A stretch of 64,000 bases of DNA, taken from the NCBI GenBank assembly GCA_034766995.1, contig CM068316.1, positions 13,697,000 through 13,760,999 on the forward strand, in the 5' to 3' direction. Within the stretch, counting starts at the first letter, position 1. Every line of letters starts with the position of its first letter. The DNA is from Acanthacorydalis orientalis. Lineage: Eukaryota > Arthropoda > Insecta > Megaloptera > Corydalidae. Shown in pieces: positions 12,259 to 24,357 of the stretch. The notes under the pieces were generated by a model. The model saw only the letters and a list, made by a program, of their open reading frames with translations, had not been told where the DNA came from and did no database searches. Both the position numbers and the translations under genes were made by a program.

Positions 12259-12764
12259 ACGTAATTAAAACTAATACACACTGTAAGCAATACGTCAATT
12301 ATCAGTGGGTTTCCTGATAGTTTTCCGTTTACGGAAGTAACAAACTAATGCATCACGGGTACCGGATCCGGACATATGGATATACAATTGTTAATGTTCA
12401 AACAACAAATGCAGAATGTTGCTACGATACAAACAATTGTGTTCATGTAAGGTTTCAATGTGTGGTAATGTTTTAATGTAGTGGAAACGAGCGGGATTCG
12501 CGTCAGATAGCTCCATTAGATCCACCCGGTCAGTGGATATGTGTGTACAGTTCTATGTCAATGTATTAACTACAATTGTGTTTGAACTCGAAGATTTCAA
12601 ACTTAATGTCATTTAGTACTTAAGACTTGAACGGTTAATAAGTAAGAGATAGTTTGTTCTAGTTAGTTTCAATGAAGATCAATGTTAGTTGACTGTCGGG
12701 CAGAAGTTAAGTATTTGAATTTCTATCCTACGGTCTAAATGCCTACATTTATTTCTAAAATGTA

Positions 12765-12796
<32 letters not shown>

Positions 12797-13260
12797 ACTA
12801 GTCTTTACTGTACGTTTAAAATTTACTACAACATTTCAAAATAATTATCATTAAATAACTCAAAGAAATAAGTTATTATAGAATATTTTGTTCACCTTTT
12901 ATAAATTTGTTAACTTTTTTCTGTAAATTTTTTTTGAAAAAAAAACATAATATTAACAATTTAACGTAGTGAAATTAAAAAAAATGATAAGATAATTTGA
13001 ATTATTTCATTTGCAGGTAAAAAAACAATTATAATTTTAATAATTTAATATCACTAAATAAATTATATGTTCATCGACTAATTTTAATCAATATTTTTTT
13101 TTGGAACATATTTACTTTATGAATATGAAAAGTTTCCAATACAAAAATAATAATTAACAATTTTAATATAAATGATTTTACTGATTTACTGATATAAATT
13201 TTCAGTTCTATGCGAAAGAAAGCATATAGACTGACTGATTATTTAAACTTTTTTAATATA

Positions 13261-13825
13261 TTAGGTTGGTAGGAAAATAATTTCAGTTTTCGATTCCTGA
13301 ATTCTAATTTTTCCTTAATGTTTTTCAATGAAAGTGCTACTTCATCGTGTTCATGTAAATATCGTTTTGAAGTGCATTTTTCGGTCTATATTTTGGTAAC
13401 ATCGACTGATTTTATTATTAATTTTGTTTCAAATTGGACTACTGAATTAAAAATGAAAAGAAGCAAATAAGAGCAATACTTTTGTATGAGTTCAAAACGT
13501 ATGGTAAAGCAGTAGAAACTGCTTGTCATCTAAACGATGTTTTTTTTGTGGATACTGTTAAGGAATGTACGGTGCAATGGTGATTTTAAAAAAATCATAC
13601 TGAGGACGAGATCCCTGAAGATGAAGAAGATCGCGGGTGTCCTTCAGTTCATAAAGACTAACTAAAGGCGTTAGTTGAATCAGAAACACGTACAATAATT
13701 TGAGAGCTTGCACAAAAGTTAGACGTCAGTCTTTCGACCGTTATGAACCACTTAAATCCATTTATATTAAAAAATGTATATACATTTCAAGGTCATAAAC
13801 CGCAATTATTTTCCTATCAATTTAA
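13261..13825 (+). mobile_element. Truncated mariner, copy A of six
   Basis: The left end TTAGGTTGGTAGGAAAATAA and the right end TTTTCCTATCAATTTAA are inverted repeats, flanked by TA on both sides (13259-13260 and 13826-13827). From about 13452 the frame, with one missing base restored mentally, gives a mariner transposase N-terminus (LLYEF, ETACHLNDVFFVDTVKE, TVQW). It continues through the second helix-turn-helix to NHL near 13755. The sequence then passes within about 40 bp into the 3' end of the element. All three catalytic aspartates are absent because about 700 bp is missing relative to a full mariner of about 1.3 kb. Stops include a TGG to TGA change in VQWW. Type: irritans/Hsmar2-like by its ends and N-terminus. 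Confidence 0.9.
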
Positions 13826-14651
13826 TATAAATAATTTTTTTTGTCGTTAATAAAAACTGCAAATTTTTATTAATTTTCCATATTTTTTTCTCATTTTAAG
13901 GATAGAAATATGAAAATTGACTGATAAATTTATTAATGTTTAATAATAATTTATTTGAAAGTCTAATATATTTTTTTGATTTATATTTCAGATCAATTTT
14001 ATGTAATAAAAAAAAAACATTAGGAGAAAATGAAATGAAATTTAGATATAGAATAATTCGCCTTTAGCAGTTTATATTTAGTAATAGGCGGTGAGTGATT
14101 TACTGTAAGTCTATTCTATTCGTCTATAGGGAAACATTTGTAGTAAATTTGCTACAAATTTATAGTACAATTATATATCAAGTTCAAATATACCGTTTAT
14201 TACAAGTTTCTAGCGAGAATATATATATATACATTTTATCATTTATTTATTACATTATATACATTTATCTTATTAGTAATAATTGAATTAAAGCTTTTAA
14301 CTTGACATTTAAAGATAATTTTGCAAAGTTTTTACTATTTAGTTTTATACAGAAAGGTTAATACTTTAATTTCAGACAACAATTAAAGTTAATGTGTTAT
14401 ATAGTATAAGTTTTTTTATAAAAAAATATACATTTTTACTCCACATGAAATTTTAAAACCCTATTGTTTTTTTTTTCAAAAAAACAACAACATTGCAATA
14501 TCATTTTTGTGTTTTTTTGAATCTACACATAGAGATTATGCAATTACAAAATGCGTTTTACTCATTTAAAAGTAACAAGCTCGCAAATATAACAGCGTGT
14601 ATCTAATTTCTGACTTGAACATGAAAATATAATTGTTTAATTAAATTGCAG

Positions 14652-14911
14652 ACGTGGAAAAAAGAAAGCATAACCTCCAACATGGGAATGCATATATGAC
14701 ACAGAAAACATGTAGTTGTAATGTATATGTCATCATTATGAAAACAGAGTGCATTTTCATTTATGAGCGTACACCTACGTCGTTTGACGCCGACGATGGG
14801 TCGCTGCAACATTTCAACACACCGAACAGTGGATGTTCAACTTGTGAACGTTATTGTGGCGAGCGTGAGAGTCTCTGGGTGCAAAGTTGCGGTATTGTTT
14901 GTGCAGTGTAA
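14652..14911 (+). other. Cysteine-rich open frame after an acceptor-like site
   Basis: TTAAATTGCAG ends at 14651 and would be a good splice acceptor. The frame then stays open for about 85 codons to TAA and finishes GCSTCERYCGERESLWVQSC plus GIVCAV, with nine cysteines overall. The last 160 bases are unusually GC- and CpG-rich for this window, with several CG dinucleotides between 14768 and 14865. No poly(A) signal follows closely. It could be a terminal exon, part of an unknown repeat, or an undecayed CpG patch. The minus-strand frame over the same bases is also open, which weakens the coding argument. Not recognised. Confidence 0.25.
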
Positions 14912-15364
14912 AGTGTAATGCATCTATCTTTATAACAGATACGTTTTTGCATTACGAAAGTATAAAGAGAATTCTTGTTTCAGAAATCTGAATAATTTTA
15001 TATAAGGTGCACCTTAAAAAACGCATATACAAAAATATTTATTAAACTATTCGTATCTATTTACAACTATATTGTCTGGTAGAAATTAAACTATATAATT
15101 ATTAGTACTAATTAAGAAATATAAAAAATATATAAAATAATCGCATTAAAAATGTATATAAAAGAGAGATATTGAATCATTGAAATTGAAACTTATCGAA
15201 TATAAATTTATATTAATACTAAGTCTTCAAAGAATGAAAATGCTGATGATAAGAACAAAACATACGTTCGGAATATCAAATACAGTCAAACTTATTGTAA
15301 TGACCATGAATAAAGACATCACGATTGTAGAAAAAAAATGTTCATATAGATTTTGGTTTAAGTA

Positions 15365-16509
15365 TTAGGTTGTAACATATCAAGTTGCCGAATTTCAGTC
15401 AGTCTGAGGTCGACCGCGATTGAGAAAGGTTCTGTGCAATATTTTACAAGTTCAGCTATTTGGAATTGACTAATTTACTGTAGCCTTCAATTGTTTTTAA
15501 ATACGAAGTTATTTTTATTTTTTTATACCCTTTATCAGGATGATGTCCACAAATATTTGCGTCTACTTTTTTATATGCGTTCAAGTTGGGACACAATGCA
15601 GCAGTAGCAGGTAAAATATCAATGAAGCTTTCGGAGAAGGGTTGGATAGCCAGAGAACAATTCAATTATGGTTCAAAAAATTTCGTTCCGGTAATCTGAA
15701 TCTCGACAATGAGCCTCGAGGGAGGCCCAAAACCATTGTGAACGAAACACATTTAAGAGCCATGGTGGAGGCTAATACATATACAACAACTCGAGCTCTC
15801 GCATGTGATTTAAGTGTTAGTGTGATGACTGTTTCTCGTCACCTCGCTGCAATAGGAAAGGTGAAAAAGCTGGATAAATGGGTGTCGCACGAATTGACAG
15901 ATGGTCAGAAACTGAGACGCTTAGAGGTGTGTTCTTCATTGATGATTCGAAATGATAAAACGCCATTTTTAAACCGTATCATTACTTGTGATGAAAAGTG
16001 GAATCTGTATGATAACAGAAAAATATCTGTGCAATGGTTAAATGCAAATGAAGCTCCACGACACGCACCCAAGCCGTTATTACACCAAAAAAAATTTATA
16101 GTTACTGTGTGGTGAACAAATAAAGGAATAATCCATTATTCTTTTTTAAAACCAGGCGAAGCAATTACGGATGATTCATATAGTCGCAAAATCGACAATA
16201 TGAATGAAAAATTAAAAACAAAACAGCCAATGCTAATCAATAGATATGGGCCAATACTATTGGAAGAAAATGCTCGACCACACACATCTCGAATAACAAT
16301 TTCTAAATTAAAATCATTAAATTATGAAATTTAGAAGCTCTAAAAATGTTTAATTTTTATAAAAATAAGATAAACAATCTAATTTCTCGCTGGAAAAGGA
16401 CCATTGAAGCTGATGGAGCTTATTTTGATTAAATATATTTTCTTTTGCTAAAAATATTGCATTTTAATTCTCACCTACAAATTTCTCAATTTCATATGTT
16501 TCACCCTAA
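15365..16509 (+). mobile_element. Near full-length dead mariner, Hsmar1/cecropia type
   Basis: The left end TTAGGTTGTAACATATCAAG and the inverted right end (reading TTAGGGTGAAACATATGAAA on the minus strand) match at most positions over about 25 bp. TA lies outside each end (15363-15364 and 16510-16511). The 1145-bp element contains a transposase pseudogene at 15543-16432. A full-length mariner is about 1.25-1.3 kb, so roughly 150 bp has been lost, mainly from the last third of the catalytic domain. It belongs to a different mariner lineage from the six short copies and is the longest element in the window. Confidence 0.93.
15543..16432 (+). pseudogene. Mariner transposase pseudogene (DD34D family)
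   Basis: This is the cut-and-paste transposase of the element that contains it. The start MSTN is at 15543, with frameshifts in the first 30 codons (LYAFKLGHNAA follows). From 15642 the frame is intact: helix-turn-helix region (QLWFKKFRSGNLNLDNEPRG), linker (TVSRHLAAIGKVKKLDKWV), then the first catalytic aspartate in ITCDEKWNLYDN and the VTVW motif. VTVWW is cut by TGG to TGA at 16112-16114. The same frame continues through IIHYSFLKPGEAI to GPILLEENARPH. There the expected catalytic HDN reads EEN, so the second aspartate has become glutamate. The YSPDLAP..D block with the third aspartate is deleted, and the end RWKRTIEADGAYFD is retained. It cannot be catalytically active. Confidence 0.93.
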
Positions 16510-17119
16510 TAAATATTTATTCAAACATTCATTTTTATAACGTTTCATTTCTCGAATATTCCAAGTAAATTAGACTTTCTCTAAGAACTATTTTGGTTTG
16601 TATATTGATGAAGGTTCCATTTATTAAAAATGTACAAAATAATTGTCCTATATATCTAGAGTTGTTTGATTTTAGAAAACCGAATACGGAACATGGGTGT
16701 TAAAAAAAACTAACTTCGAACCTTAAAACCATTTTGTTAAATGACAATGTAGGAACATTATAATAATTAATTGCAGTTCAGGCCTTATATTTAGTACTAC
16801 TTTTACCGCACCGTAGAATGTTCAAATAACAACTGTTTGGAAATAGGTAAATACAATATATCTGTACTGAATTATAACTAAATCCCTTATAAAAAGCGAC
16901 CGAAGAAAGTGGCTGCCGTAAACTGTAAACACAATTAATTTCCTCGAGTTTGTCAGTTATTATGGCTTACCAACCAATTTAAGTTAGATTATTTGAAAAT
17001 AATATTGAAAGCTATAACTGGTTAACTTAACATTTATAATTTTATCTTTTCATTAAAATATGAGACATTAGGCTGTCACTATAAGTACAATGTGGGATAG
17101 AAAAATTTAATATAAAATA
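16510..17119. other. AT-rich spacer, nothing recognised
   Basis: Unique-looking sequence between the mariner and the hAT-like end. No long frames. Confidence 0.5.
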
Positions 17120-17158
17120 CAGGACAGTCCCGTATTTACGGGACATCTGGCAAGCCTA
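17120..17158 (-). mobile_element. hAT-like transposon terminus (partial)
   Basis: Read on the minus strand the segment starts TAGGCTTGCCAGATGTCCCG and continues with TAAATACGGGACTGTCC. 'GGCTTGCCAGATGTCCCG...CGGGACTGTCC' is a terminal motif that I associate with hAT-type elements and their MITEs in insects. GTCCCGTA-TT-TACGGGAC is a perfect 8-bp inverted repeat. The other terminus and any 8-bp target duplication were not found. The adjacent AT array at 17159-17183 may have replaced the flank. Confidence 0.45.
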
Positions 17159-17904
17159 TATATATATATATATATATATATATCAAATACAAAAATGTCA
17201 ATAAATTTGTTATTATTTAATCATTATATTAATTAAACGCTTATGTTAATTATAGACTAAAATGTGTTTCTTTGGTAAATAAAGCAATTAATATGTTTAA
17301 ATTAATTTCAGATACCTACACATTTTATTTAAATTTGATATTTGTTATTTAAAACACTTTTTACTTAAGACAATGATTTAAAACCGCGTTTTATGATTTA
17401 TATAAAAAAATCTGTGTGGAATTTTCTTATCACTAATATGAAGAGTAATTGTTATGACCAAAAACAATCGATTCCGCAGTACTCTTTATAACAGGGCTAG
17501 ACCGTACTTACAGCCTAGGAAAGCTCTGTTCAATATTGACTGATTTATTAATAGACTTAACAATAAGCAATAAAGATTATTAATTTATGTATTCGTGTAC
17601 CAAACTTAAGTACCTATGTTCAGTATTCAAATATTTTTTAGTAAAGTTGGAAAAATGTGGACTGCATTGAACTTTTTACTATAGAGTGATAACTCAGTAC
17701 ATGTTTAAACAAAATTGAATAATTAAAGCGAACATGAATAAATCAGTAATGTCTCGAGGGGACAGTTTTTCACATTCATGAATGAATTTTCTATTCACTC
17801 CACAAACTACAAAAATTTTTTCTACTCAAGTACGATCAATAATCATTTATTAAATATTTTTAATTAATTTTTTTTTCATTTCTGATGCAAGTGAAAATTT
17901 ATTA

Positions 17905-18451
17905 CTAGGTATGTAGGAAAATAATTTCGGTTTTTGTTTTCTGAATCTAACCTTATTTTTTTCAATGATAGTGTCATTTCATCGTGTTCATGTTAATATT
18001 ATTTTGAATTGCATTTTTCAGTCTGTATTTTGGTAATATCGACTGGTTTTATCACTAATTTTTCTTCAAACTGGGATATTGAACTAAACATAGAAAAAAG
18101 AAAATAAGAGCAATTTTGAGTTTAAAACTGGCGGTAAATCAGCAGAAACTGCTAGTAACCTAACGATGCTTTTGGTGTGCTTACTGTTAGAACGTACGGT
18201 CCAATGATGGTTTCCAAAATTTCGTGCTGGGAACGAGAGTCTTTAAAATGAAGAAAGTCGTTGGTGTCCTTCAGTTCAAAACGACCAAATTAAGGTGTTA
18301 GTTGAATCGTAACTACGCACAACAATTCGAGAGCTTGCACAATAGTTAGGCTTTAGTCATGCAAAATTCTGGACCACTTAAAATAGCTAGTAAAATCAAA
18401 AAAGCTTAACAAATTGGTGCATAAGCTGGAATTATTTTTCTACCAACCTAA
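17905..18451 (+). mobile_element. Truncated mariner, copy B of six
   Basis: The left end CTAGGTATGTAGGAAAATAA and the right end ATTTTTCTACCAACCTAA are inverted repeats flanked by TA (17903-17904, 18452-18453). The retained transposase part runs from GAATTGCAT-type leader sequence through ETASNL, TVQ, RELAQ and HLK. Unlike the other copies it continues to codons resembling KKLNKLVHKL, matching the family's KKLDKWVPHEL, and then joins the right end directly. Its deletion breakpoint therefore lies later in the coding region and removes the 3' leader present in copies A, C, D and E. Many small indels and stops. Confidence 0.88.
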
Positions 18452-19037
18452 TATGAATGTTTCTAGCTTCATTTTTGCAAAAAAATCTTTGTTATTTTTG
18501 AACTAATTTCATATAATTGACAGTGCTAAATTAATTCAATATTATCCCGTTAGATACTAAATAAATTTACTTTCACGCATATACTTTCTTCCTTGACCAC
18601 AAGAATATTTTCTTATAAATTTATTAAACAATTATTTACAAACATTTTTAAAAAAAATCATGTCGCAGAAAGAGAAACAAAATCTTTTAAAAATCCCTCA
18701 TTAGAAAGAAATATAATTAGAGTTGTTATTAAGATTGTCATTAATTATTTTACTTTTAATATTAATGAGGATTGGATTTTTTCTTGAATGATTAATAATT
18801 TTCAATGTAAATAAATAAATAATTAAACAATGAACAATAAGTATGTTCATTTACCTTGAGTTAAACTATTTCTGTTTTATCAACCAAATACCCTAATCAT
18901 CACACCATGAAAGTTCAAATTGGGTAATTTGATTATAATATAAATAATGTTTTACCAGGAAAATGTTTTCTGTTATTCAGTCAATATTATATAACTGCTC
19001 CTACAACAGTTACGATGAACGTTTTCTTGTGTGTGTA

Positions 19038-19039
<2 letters not shown>

Positions 19040-19097
<58 letters not shown>

Positions 19098-19154
19098 AAT
19101 ATGTATACATATATGTATATATATATATACATATATATACATATATATATATAC

Positions 19155-19189
<35 letters not shown>

Positions 19190-19275
19190 CACATATTATA
19201 TACACATATTATATATAAATATGTATACATATATGTATATATATATATATATGTATATATACACATATAAGTATG
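19040..19275. repeat. Complex AT/CATA array with internal duplication
   Basis: AT dinucleotides with regularly spaced CATA units. The block AAATATGTATACATATATG occurs at 19098 and again at about 19219, giving an internal repeat period of about 121 bp. It is open in frames on both strands only because Tyr-Ile repeats contain no stops. Confidence 0.92.
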
Positions 19276-21834
19276 TATGTTTATATATAATGTATAATTT
19301 CCATCATCAGCAAAAGGCTAATTGCGGTACAGCCGTAGACAAGGTCTAACTATAATCATCACGCTTGGTCAGTATGGGTTGACGAGGATGTAATGTTATT
19401 AGGCATCTAAAATTAATTAGTTTTAAATCCGTATAGTATTTCAACAATGTTTAGCTATGTGTGTATGTCTGTATTAAATATTACACTTAGTCTTATCACT
19501 TATAGTGAAATAAAATATAATACTTAAACATATACTCGTACATATACTTTGTTAATATACGAAAAAAATATATATTACTGTATTATAAAAATCTGATAAA
19601 AATATTTGGGTGTAGTTGTGAATAATTTAATTTTTACTCAATAATTTAAAAATCATAAAAGTTAAGAATTAAAAAAACTATCGCCTCTTTAAAAACTTTA
19701 GAGAAAATATCAATAAAATGATATTCATCTTCATTAAGTTATTTTCATCTACAAAATGGTATCCTGATAGATGATTGTTAGTATAATTAAATTAATTAGT
19801 CACAGAAATTAAGACTGAAATCGTAATTAATTCTATCTGAAAATTTTATACATTTTTAGTAGTCTATTATGGCAATATTTTATCATGAAAAGGAAAATTA
19901 TTCCTTGATCAGAAATTTAATGTAAACATATTTCATATCTGTTAGAAAATCAACTTCATCACTATTTAAATATATAATAGCAATATACATGTGTATAAAA
20001 AAATAATATAGCTTAAGTTTTATCATGTATGAGGATAAAATTCATGTTATTTGTTCGTTGTTTGCTTCAATTTTCACTATTTTTTTACTCTTGAATCACC
20101 TGTAATATCCGTTAAAATTTTAAAGTATTAACTATATTACTATTTTGAAAGAATAGTACACAGAGAAAAATTATGTTTATTCGCTGACTTCCTCTAGATT
20201 GTTACAAATTGGTATTATATTTAGTTAAGCTATGTTATATAACGTAAAAATACAGGAAATATCAGGTGTTTTTGAATTATATCAACTTTTTAGAAACTCT
20301 GAGGTATCTCCTGGAAAAAGACTGCTTAATATAAAATGTTTAAATTTAATAACTAGTTATTCATGGATGTATAAAGCAGATAAAAATAATTAAATTATAT
20401 TTTTACAGCTTTGAGTTTGATCATTTTTAATTATTATTTATTTATTAGTATCTTGATAATTAAATATTCGACATTTTTGTAACACAGTGAAATTTGTTAA
20501 AATAAGTTAACATCCCTTTATCATCGTGTTTTATTATTAAAAGTAAAAAATTACTAATTAATTAATTCTATCATTATAAATAATATACAGTAAAGTATAA
20601 AAGTAATTATATCGGTCCACTCAAATTATTAATATATCCGATGATAAAAAAAACAACAAAAAGTATTCTTAAGGAAGCCCATAAAAATACGTATAAAGTC
20701 CACTGTGATGGTCAAAATAACCAAAGAATAGTTTAATATCGTGGTCCAAATATGATAGAGAGAAATTACGTGTAAATGACCATATAAGATTGAATTTTTT
20801 AAAATAAACAAAAGTTCACAAACTTTCAGTTGAAAGTTATAACAAAATTGAAAACAAGAGTTTGCATAAGTATGTACATAGTAACCAACCTTTATTTTAA
20901 TTTAAATTTTAATTGTAATAAGAAAAATGACCAGTACCAAAATAACCGAACTAAACATCTAAAATATAACATAATTTAATCACTGTTTTTTTTAAATATA
21001 CGCTAATACTAAAAAATATATTTTCAAATGAAATTAACAAAAGTGAACAAGTAAAGTGATAATTATTGTCACCAATGAAAAATAAATGTGATTAAAAAAA
21101 ATCTGTTAAATACTATAATAGAAATTTGTTAATCAATTCTTTGGAGAATATGTTCTTTTAAGTATTTATTAATTTCTTTTCATATAATGGTATTAAAATA
21201 AAATAAAAATAAAAAATAAAATAAAGAAAATAAAAAAATGAACGTTTTTTTATTAAAAAAATAAAAGATATATAGCAGGATTGAAATCCATTCTGTTTTA
21301 GTTCCATTACTATTATAAAAAAAAGTAATGAAATATTATCAGAAAATTTATAAAAAACTCGTTTATACTTAAATAATAAACTACACACACACATATATAT
21401 TTATATATAATGTGTATGTGTGTGACTAACGAAGTAATTAAAAAAATATAAATATCATAATTAAATATAATTTCCAGTAATTACCAATCCAATACATTGC
21501 CAATATAAATTTACATGGAAATTATTAACTTGCTTGTAAGAACAAAACTTTAAACGATACAGCTACAGTACAGCTATTTACATAGCAATCGAATTTTGAG
21601 TAAATTAATACGTAGGTAATTTTCCTACAAGGAAATGATTGAGCTGTCTGAACTGACGTACGTATGGGAAGTAGATCCGTAATTCACTTCCTCTTCATTT
21701 CTGCTTCAATTCACTATAAAGTCACTACGTGATAGTAAAAAAACTTCCAATCCGGTATTACATTTATACAAGACTAGAAATATGTAGCAACTTGTTGCTT
21801 ATTGACTCGTCTACAGCAATAAAAATGTACTTTG

Positions 21835-21835
<1 letters not shown>

Positions 21836-21888
<53 letters not shown>

Positions 21889-21920
21889 TAAAGTATATGT
21901 TATATATATATATATATATA
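21836..21920. repeat. Two (AT)n arrays around a short spacer
   Basis: Arrays at 21836-21886 and 21899-21920. AAGTATATGTT-type spacer sequence lies between them and reappears after the second. Confidence 0.92.
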
Positions 21921-22205
21921 AAGTATATGTTTCTAAACAAAAAATAAAAATTGATAGTATTTTCCTGGAAGGAAACGTCAATACATTTTTTATTTCAGTG
22001 CATGCTTGTCAAATAGATTCTTGAGATAAAGAAATAGATATATTCGAATTTAAAGATATTTATTTTTAAGAAGTGAAATAGAAAAATATTAATAAAATAT
22101 TCTTCAACCGGATGATTGGAAATTTTATCGGTTGCAGATAGAAATCGAAGAAAATTTATTTTATTTGATTTTTTTATCACTACTATCTACATTTTTTATT
22201 TTCTC

Positions 22206-22208
<3 letters not shown>

Positions 22209-22256
<48 letters not shown>

Positions 22257-22284
22257 CCTGAATGTGTATATATATTAGTCCTGA

Positions 22285-22331
<47 letters not shown>

Positions 22332-22342
22332 TAATATATATG
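22209..22342. repeat. Two (AT)n arrays with GGACCTGAATGT spacer
   Basis: The spacer word CCTGAATGTATATAT occurs twice (TTGGACCTGAATGTGTATAT and TAGTCCTGAATGTATATA), and TCTGAATG follows at 22350. This suggests a small unit duplicated together with its AT array. Confidence 0.85.
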
Positions 22343-22726
22343 TATTATGTCTGAATGGAATAAAATCAATAAAGAACTTTGGATGCTGTAAATAATGAGT
22401 TATAGCGTTGTCCTAAATTTCGTTACACTTGCGTTTGGACTTTCATATTACAAATTATACGAAGGATATTTTTTAATTATTGCAATTATTGTAAATAAGA
22501 CGTTACAACTTTGTAGATTTAAATAATTGAGAAATGAATGATATAAATCATAAAGAACCGTAATTGTTAAACGAAATAAACAAACGAATATTATTGTCAT
22601 TATATGATTTTACTGTCAGTTTGTTTTCTTGGAATTATTTATTAATTGATTTAAGATAAAATTAATATATTTGTTGAAATTAATTAGAAAATTATTTTTT
22701 AATTATTTTTTTTGAAATAATTTGTG

Positions 22727-22729
<3 letters not shown>

Positions 22730-22785
<56 letters not shown>
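22730..22785. repeat. (AT)n microsatellite
   Basis: 55-bp perfect array. Confidence 0.96.
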
Positions 22786-22788
<3 letters not shown>

Positions 22789-23284
22789 AAATGAAGTTAT
22801 AAAACTGTATTTATATTCATTCCATAATTGAAAAATGAATGAGTCAACAAAGTTCAATAATTTTACATAGTCGATATGTAGTTGCAACGTACGAATACAG
22901 TTAACTGTAATATTGGCAGTAAATGTAAGTAAATGGAATCTGAAGCGTCAAGATGTTAAGTGGAGGATGCTGAAATTTAATTTTAAACGTCCTTTTAAAA
23001 AGCAATCTATATTCTAGAGAAGAGATGCGTCCTTCATGTTTCTTTCATTATTCGCCACTTTCATTCTGTTCCTTGTTGTTTTTCATTCTTCGCCCTCGAT
23101 AAATGGTCGTTTAAAGATAAGATGTCGTCTCGTGGTTGTTAATGGTACGTCAAAATTTATACAAGTCAAAAGTTGATTTAGAAAAGAATATGACATAACG
23201 TACATTTCTAGGAATTTATTACTTTAAGTGAAGTTTGCTCGCACAATTTTTATTTGTACAAGGATAGATACATTTTTCAATAAT

Positions 23285-23288
<4 letters not shown>

Positions 23289-23315
<27 letters not shown>

Positions 23316-23316
23316 C
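23289..23316. repeat. (AT)n microsatellite
   Basis: Short perfect array of 28 bp. Confidence 0.9.
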
Positions 23317-24020
23317 ATAAGCCGGTGTATACACTGTTCACACAAACTTTTATATGTAAATCAATGGCACAAATACGAATATAAAAATAATTTAAAACCA
23401 AATTACAAAGGTTATTTTAGAATCAATAAATTTAAAATTTCGTTTTAGATACACTAATAAAGTAACAAATGTAATTTATCAATAAAAAAATTTAACTACA
23501 ATAAGTATCATTAGAAAATAAAGAACAACGCAAATATTTATTTCTAGAAATCTATTGAATTTTTGTTATATGCAAGGGAAAAAAGACAATACCACGTTTA
23601 AAATGTTATAAATATCAAGTTACCATTATTAAAAGTTTGTGTGATGTTTTAGTTATATTATTTACTAAGTATCCTTGCTATATGTCTAATATGATTAACT
23701 GAATATGTGATATAATGGGAAAAGTAAATATGTTAAAAATCTAATATTAGATAAAAACTAGGAAGGTAATCTTTAGAAATAAAATTTGCAGGGCAAATTT
23801 TATTTTTGATTACTATGGATTCTGATTTCTATAGATTTGAGAATGAAATAAAATATATGTAATAATTGAGAATATTAAATTTAATATATGCAAATATCGT
23901 TTAAAGTGTAACACTGATATAGTGTGTTATTTTTGAGTTATAATGAGAGTATATTGTGGTATACGATATACACACGGATTGTCATAGCTGTCTAAGCAAA
24001 CAAATATCATAGAACAAATA

Positions 24021-24038
24021 GATTGTTCTAGAACAATC
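24021..24038. promoter_or_regulatory. Perfect 18-bp palindrome, heat-shock-element-like
   Basis: GATTGTTCTAGAACAATC is identical to its reverse complement. Its core TTCTAGAA is the inverted nTTCnnGAAn arrangement bound by heat-shock factor. It lies 9 bp upstream of the TATA box at 24047, close for an activator site. Only two HSF half-units are in register, fewer than the usual three or more. Confidence 0.45.
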
Positions 24039-24046
24039 CAGCTCGA

Positions 24047-24056
24047 TATAAAAAGG
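24047..24056 (+). promoter_or_regulatory. TATA box with downstream initiator-like site
   Basis: TATAAAAAGG, with TTATTCAAAC at 24082-24091 at a suitable distance for transcription start. CAACAACAAAC follows, like the 5' leaders of insect stress genes or LTR elements. It stands out from plain AT sequence because of the flanking G/C bases. Confidence 0.45.
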
Positions 24057-24132
24057 TTGCTTAGATAATTATCGATAGAATTTATTCAAACAACAACAAA
24101 CTAATAGATGCATAAAAAATCAGTCGATAGTA

Positions 24133-24245
24133 TTTGACAATAAAACTAATATACGCATGAAATTAATTTACTGAATTCGTTTGATAATAAAACTCTATCC
24201 TTGCATAAAATTAATCAATTGTATTTGACAATAAATATAATACAA
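24133..24245 (+). repeat. Three imperfect 44-47-bp tandem repeats with AATAAA
   Basis: Units starting TTTGACAATAAA (24133), TTTGATAATAAA (24180) and TTTGACAATAAA (24224). The first two continue with a CGCATGAAATTAAT or TGCATAAAATTAAT block. Each carries a canonical AATAAA. Confidence 0.8.
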
Positions 24246-24357
24246 AACTTTTGGACAAAGCATAAATGTACCTTGGTGACAGCGGCTAAAGAATCAATCA
24301 AGATCGACCATCGGGCAACGAAGGGAACCGTTCTGGCAACCAACGCCCGAGGGATAC

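Larger units (their letters stand above)
9785..13258. other. AT-rich region without recognised genes
   Basis: It contains AT arrays and, at 12290-12720, a segment of more ordinary composition with many stops. The minus-strand open frame at 11921-12298 includes a Tyr-Ile run from the array at 12201 and matches no domain that I know. Confidence 0.55.
18452..23979. other. AT-rich, microsatellite-rich region without genes
   Basis: Open frames at 18593, 20629 (minus), 21158 (minus), 21995 (minus) and 22116 are short and A/T-driven, and match no known domain. The segments 19280-19400 and 22915-23170 have more balanced composition but no recognisable content. Confidence 0.55.

Noticed and set aside
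13261..13265. TTAGG at several sites as insect telomere repeat
   Set aside because: Each occurrence examined is single and forms the terminal repeat of a mariner copy. There are no tandem TTAGG units.
14603..14812. Minus-strand frame overlapping the cysteine-rich frame
   Set aside because: No acceptor-like start, no domain, and less coding-like than the plus strand. Left unassigned.
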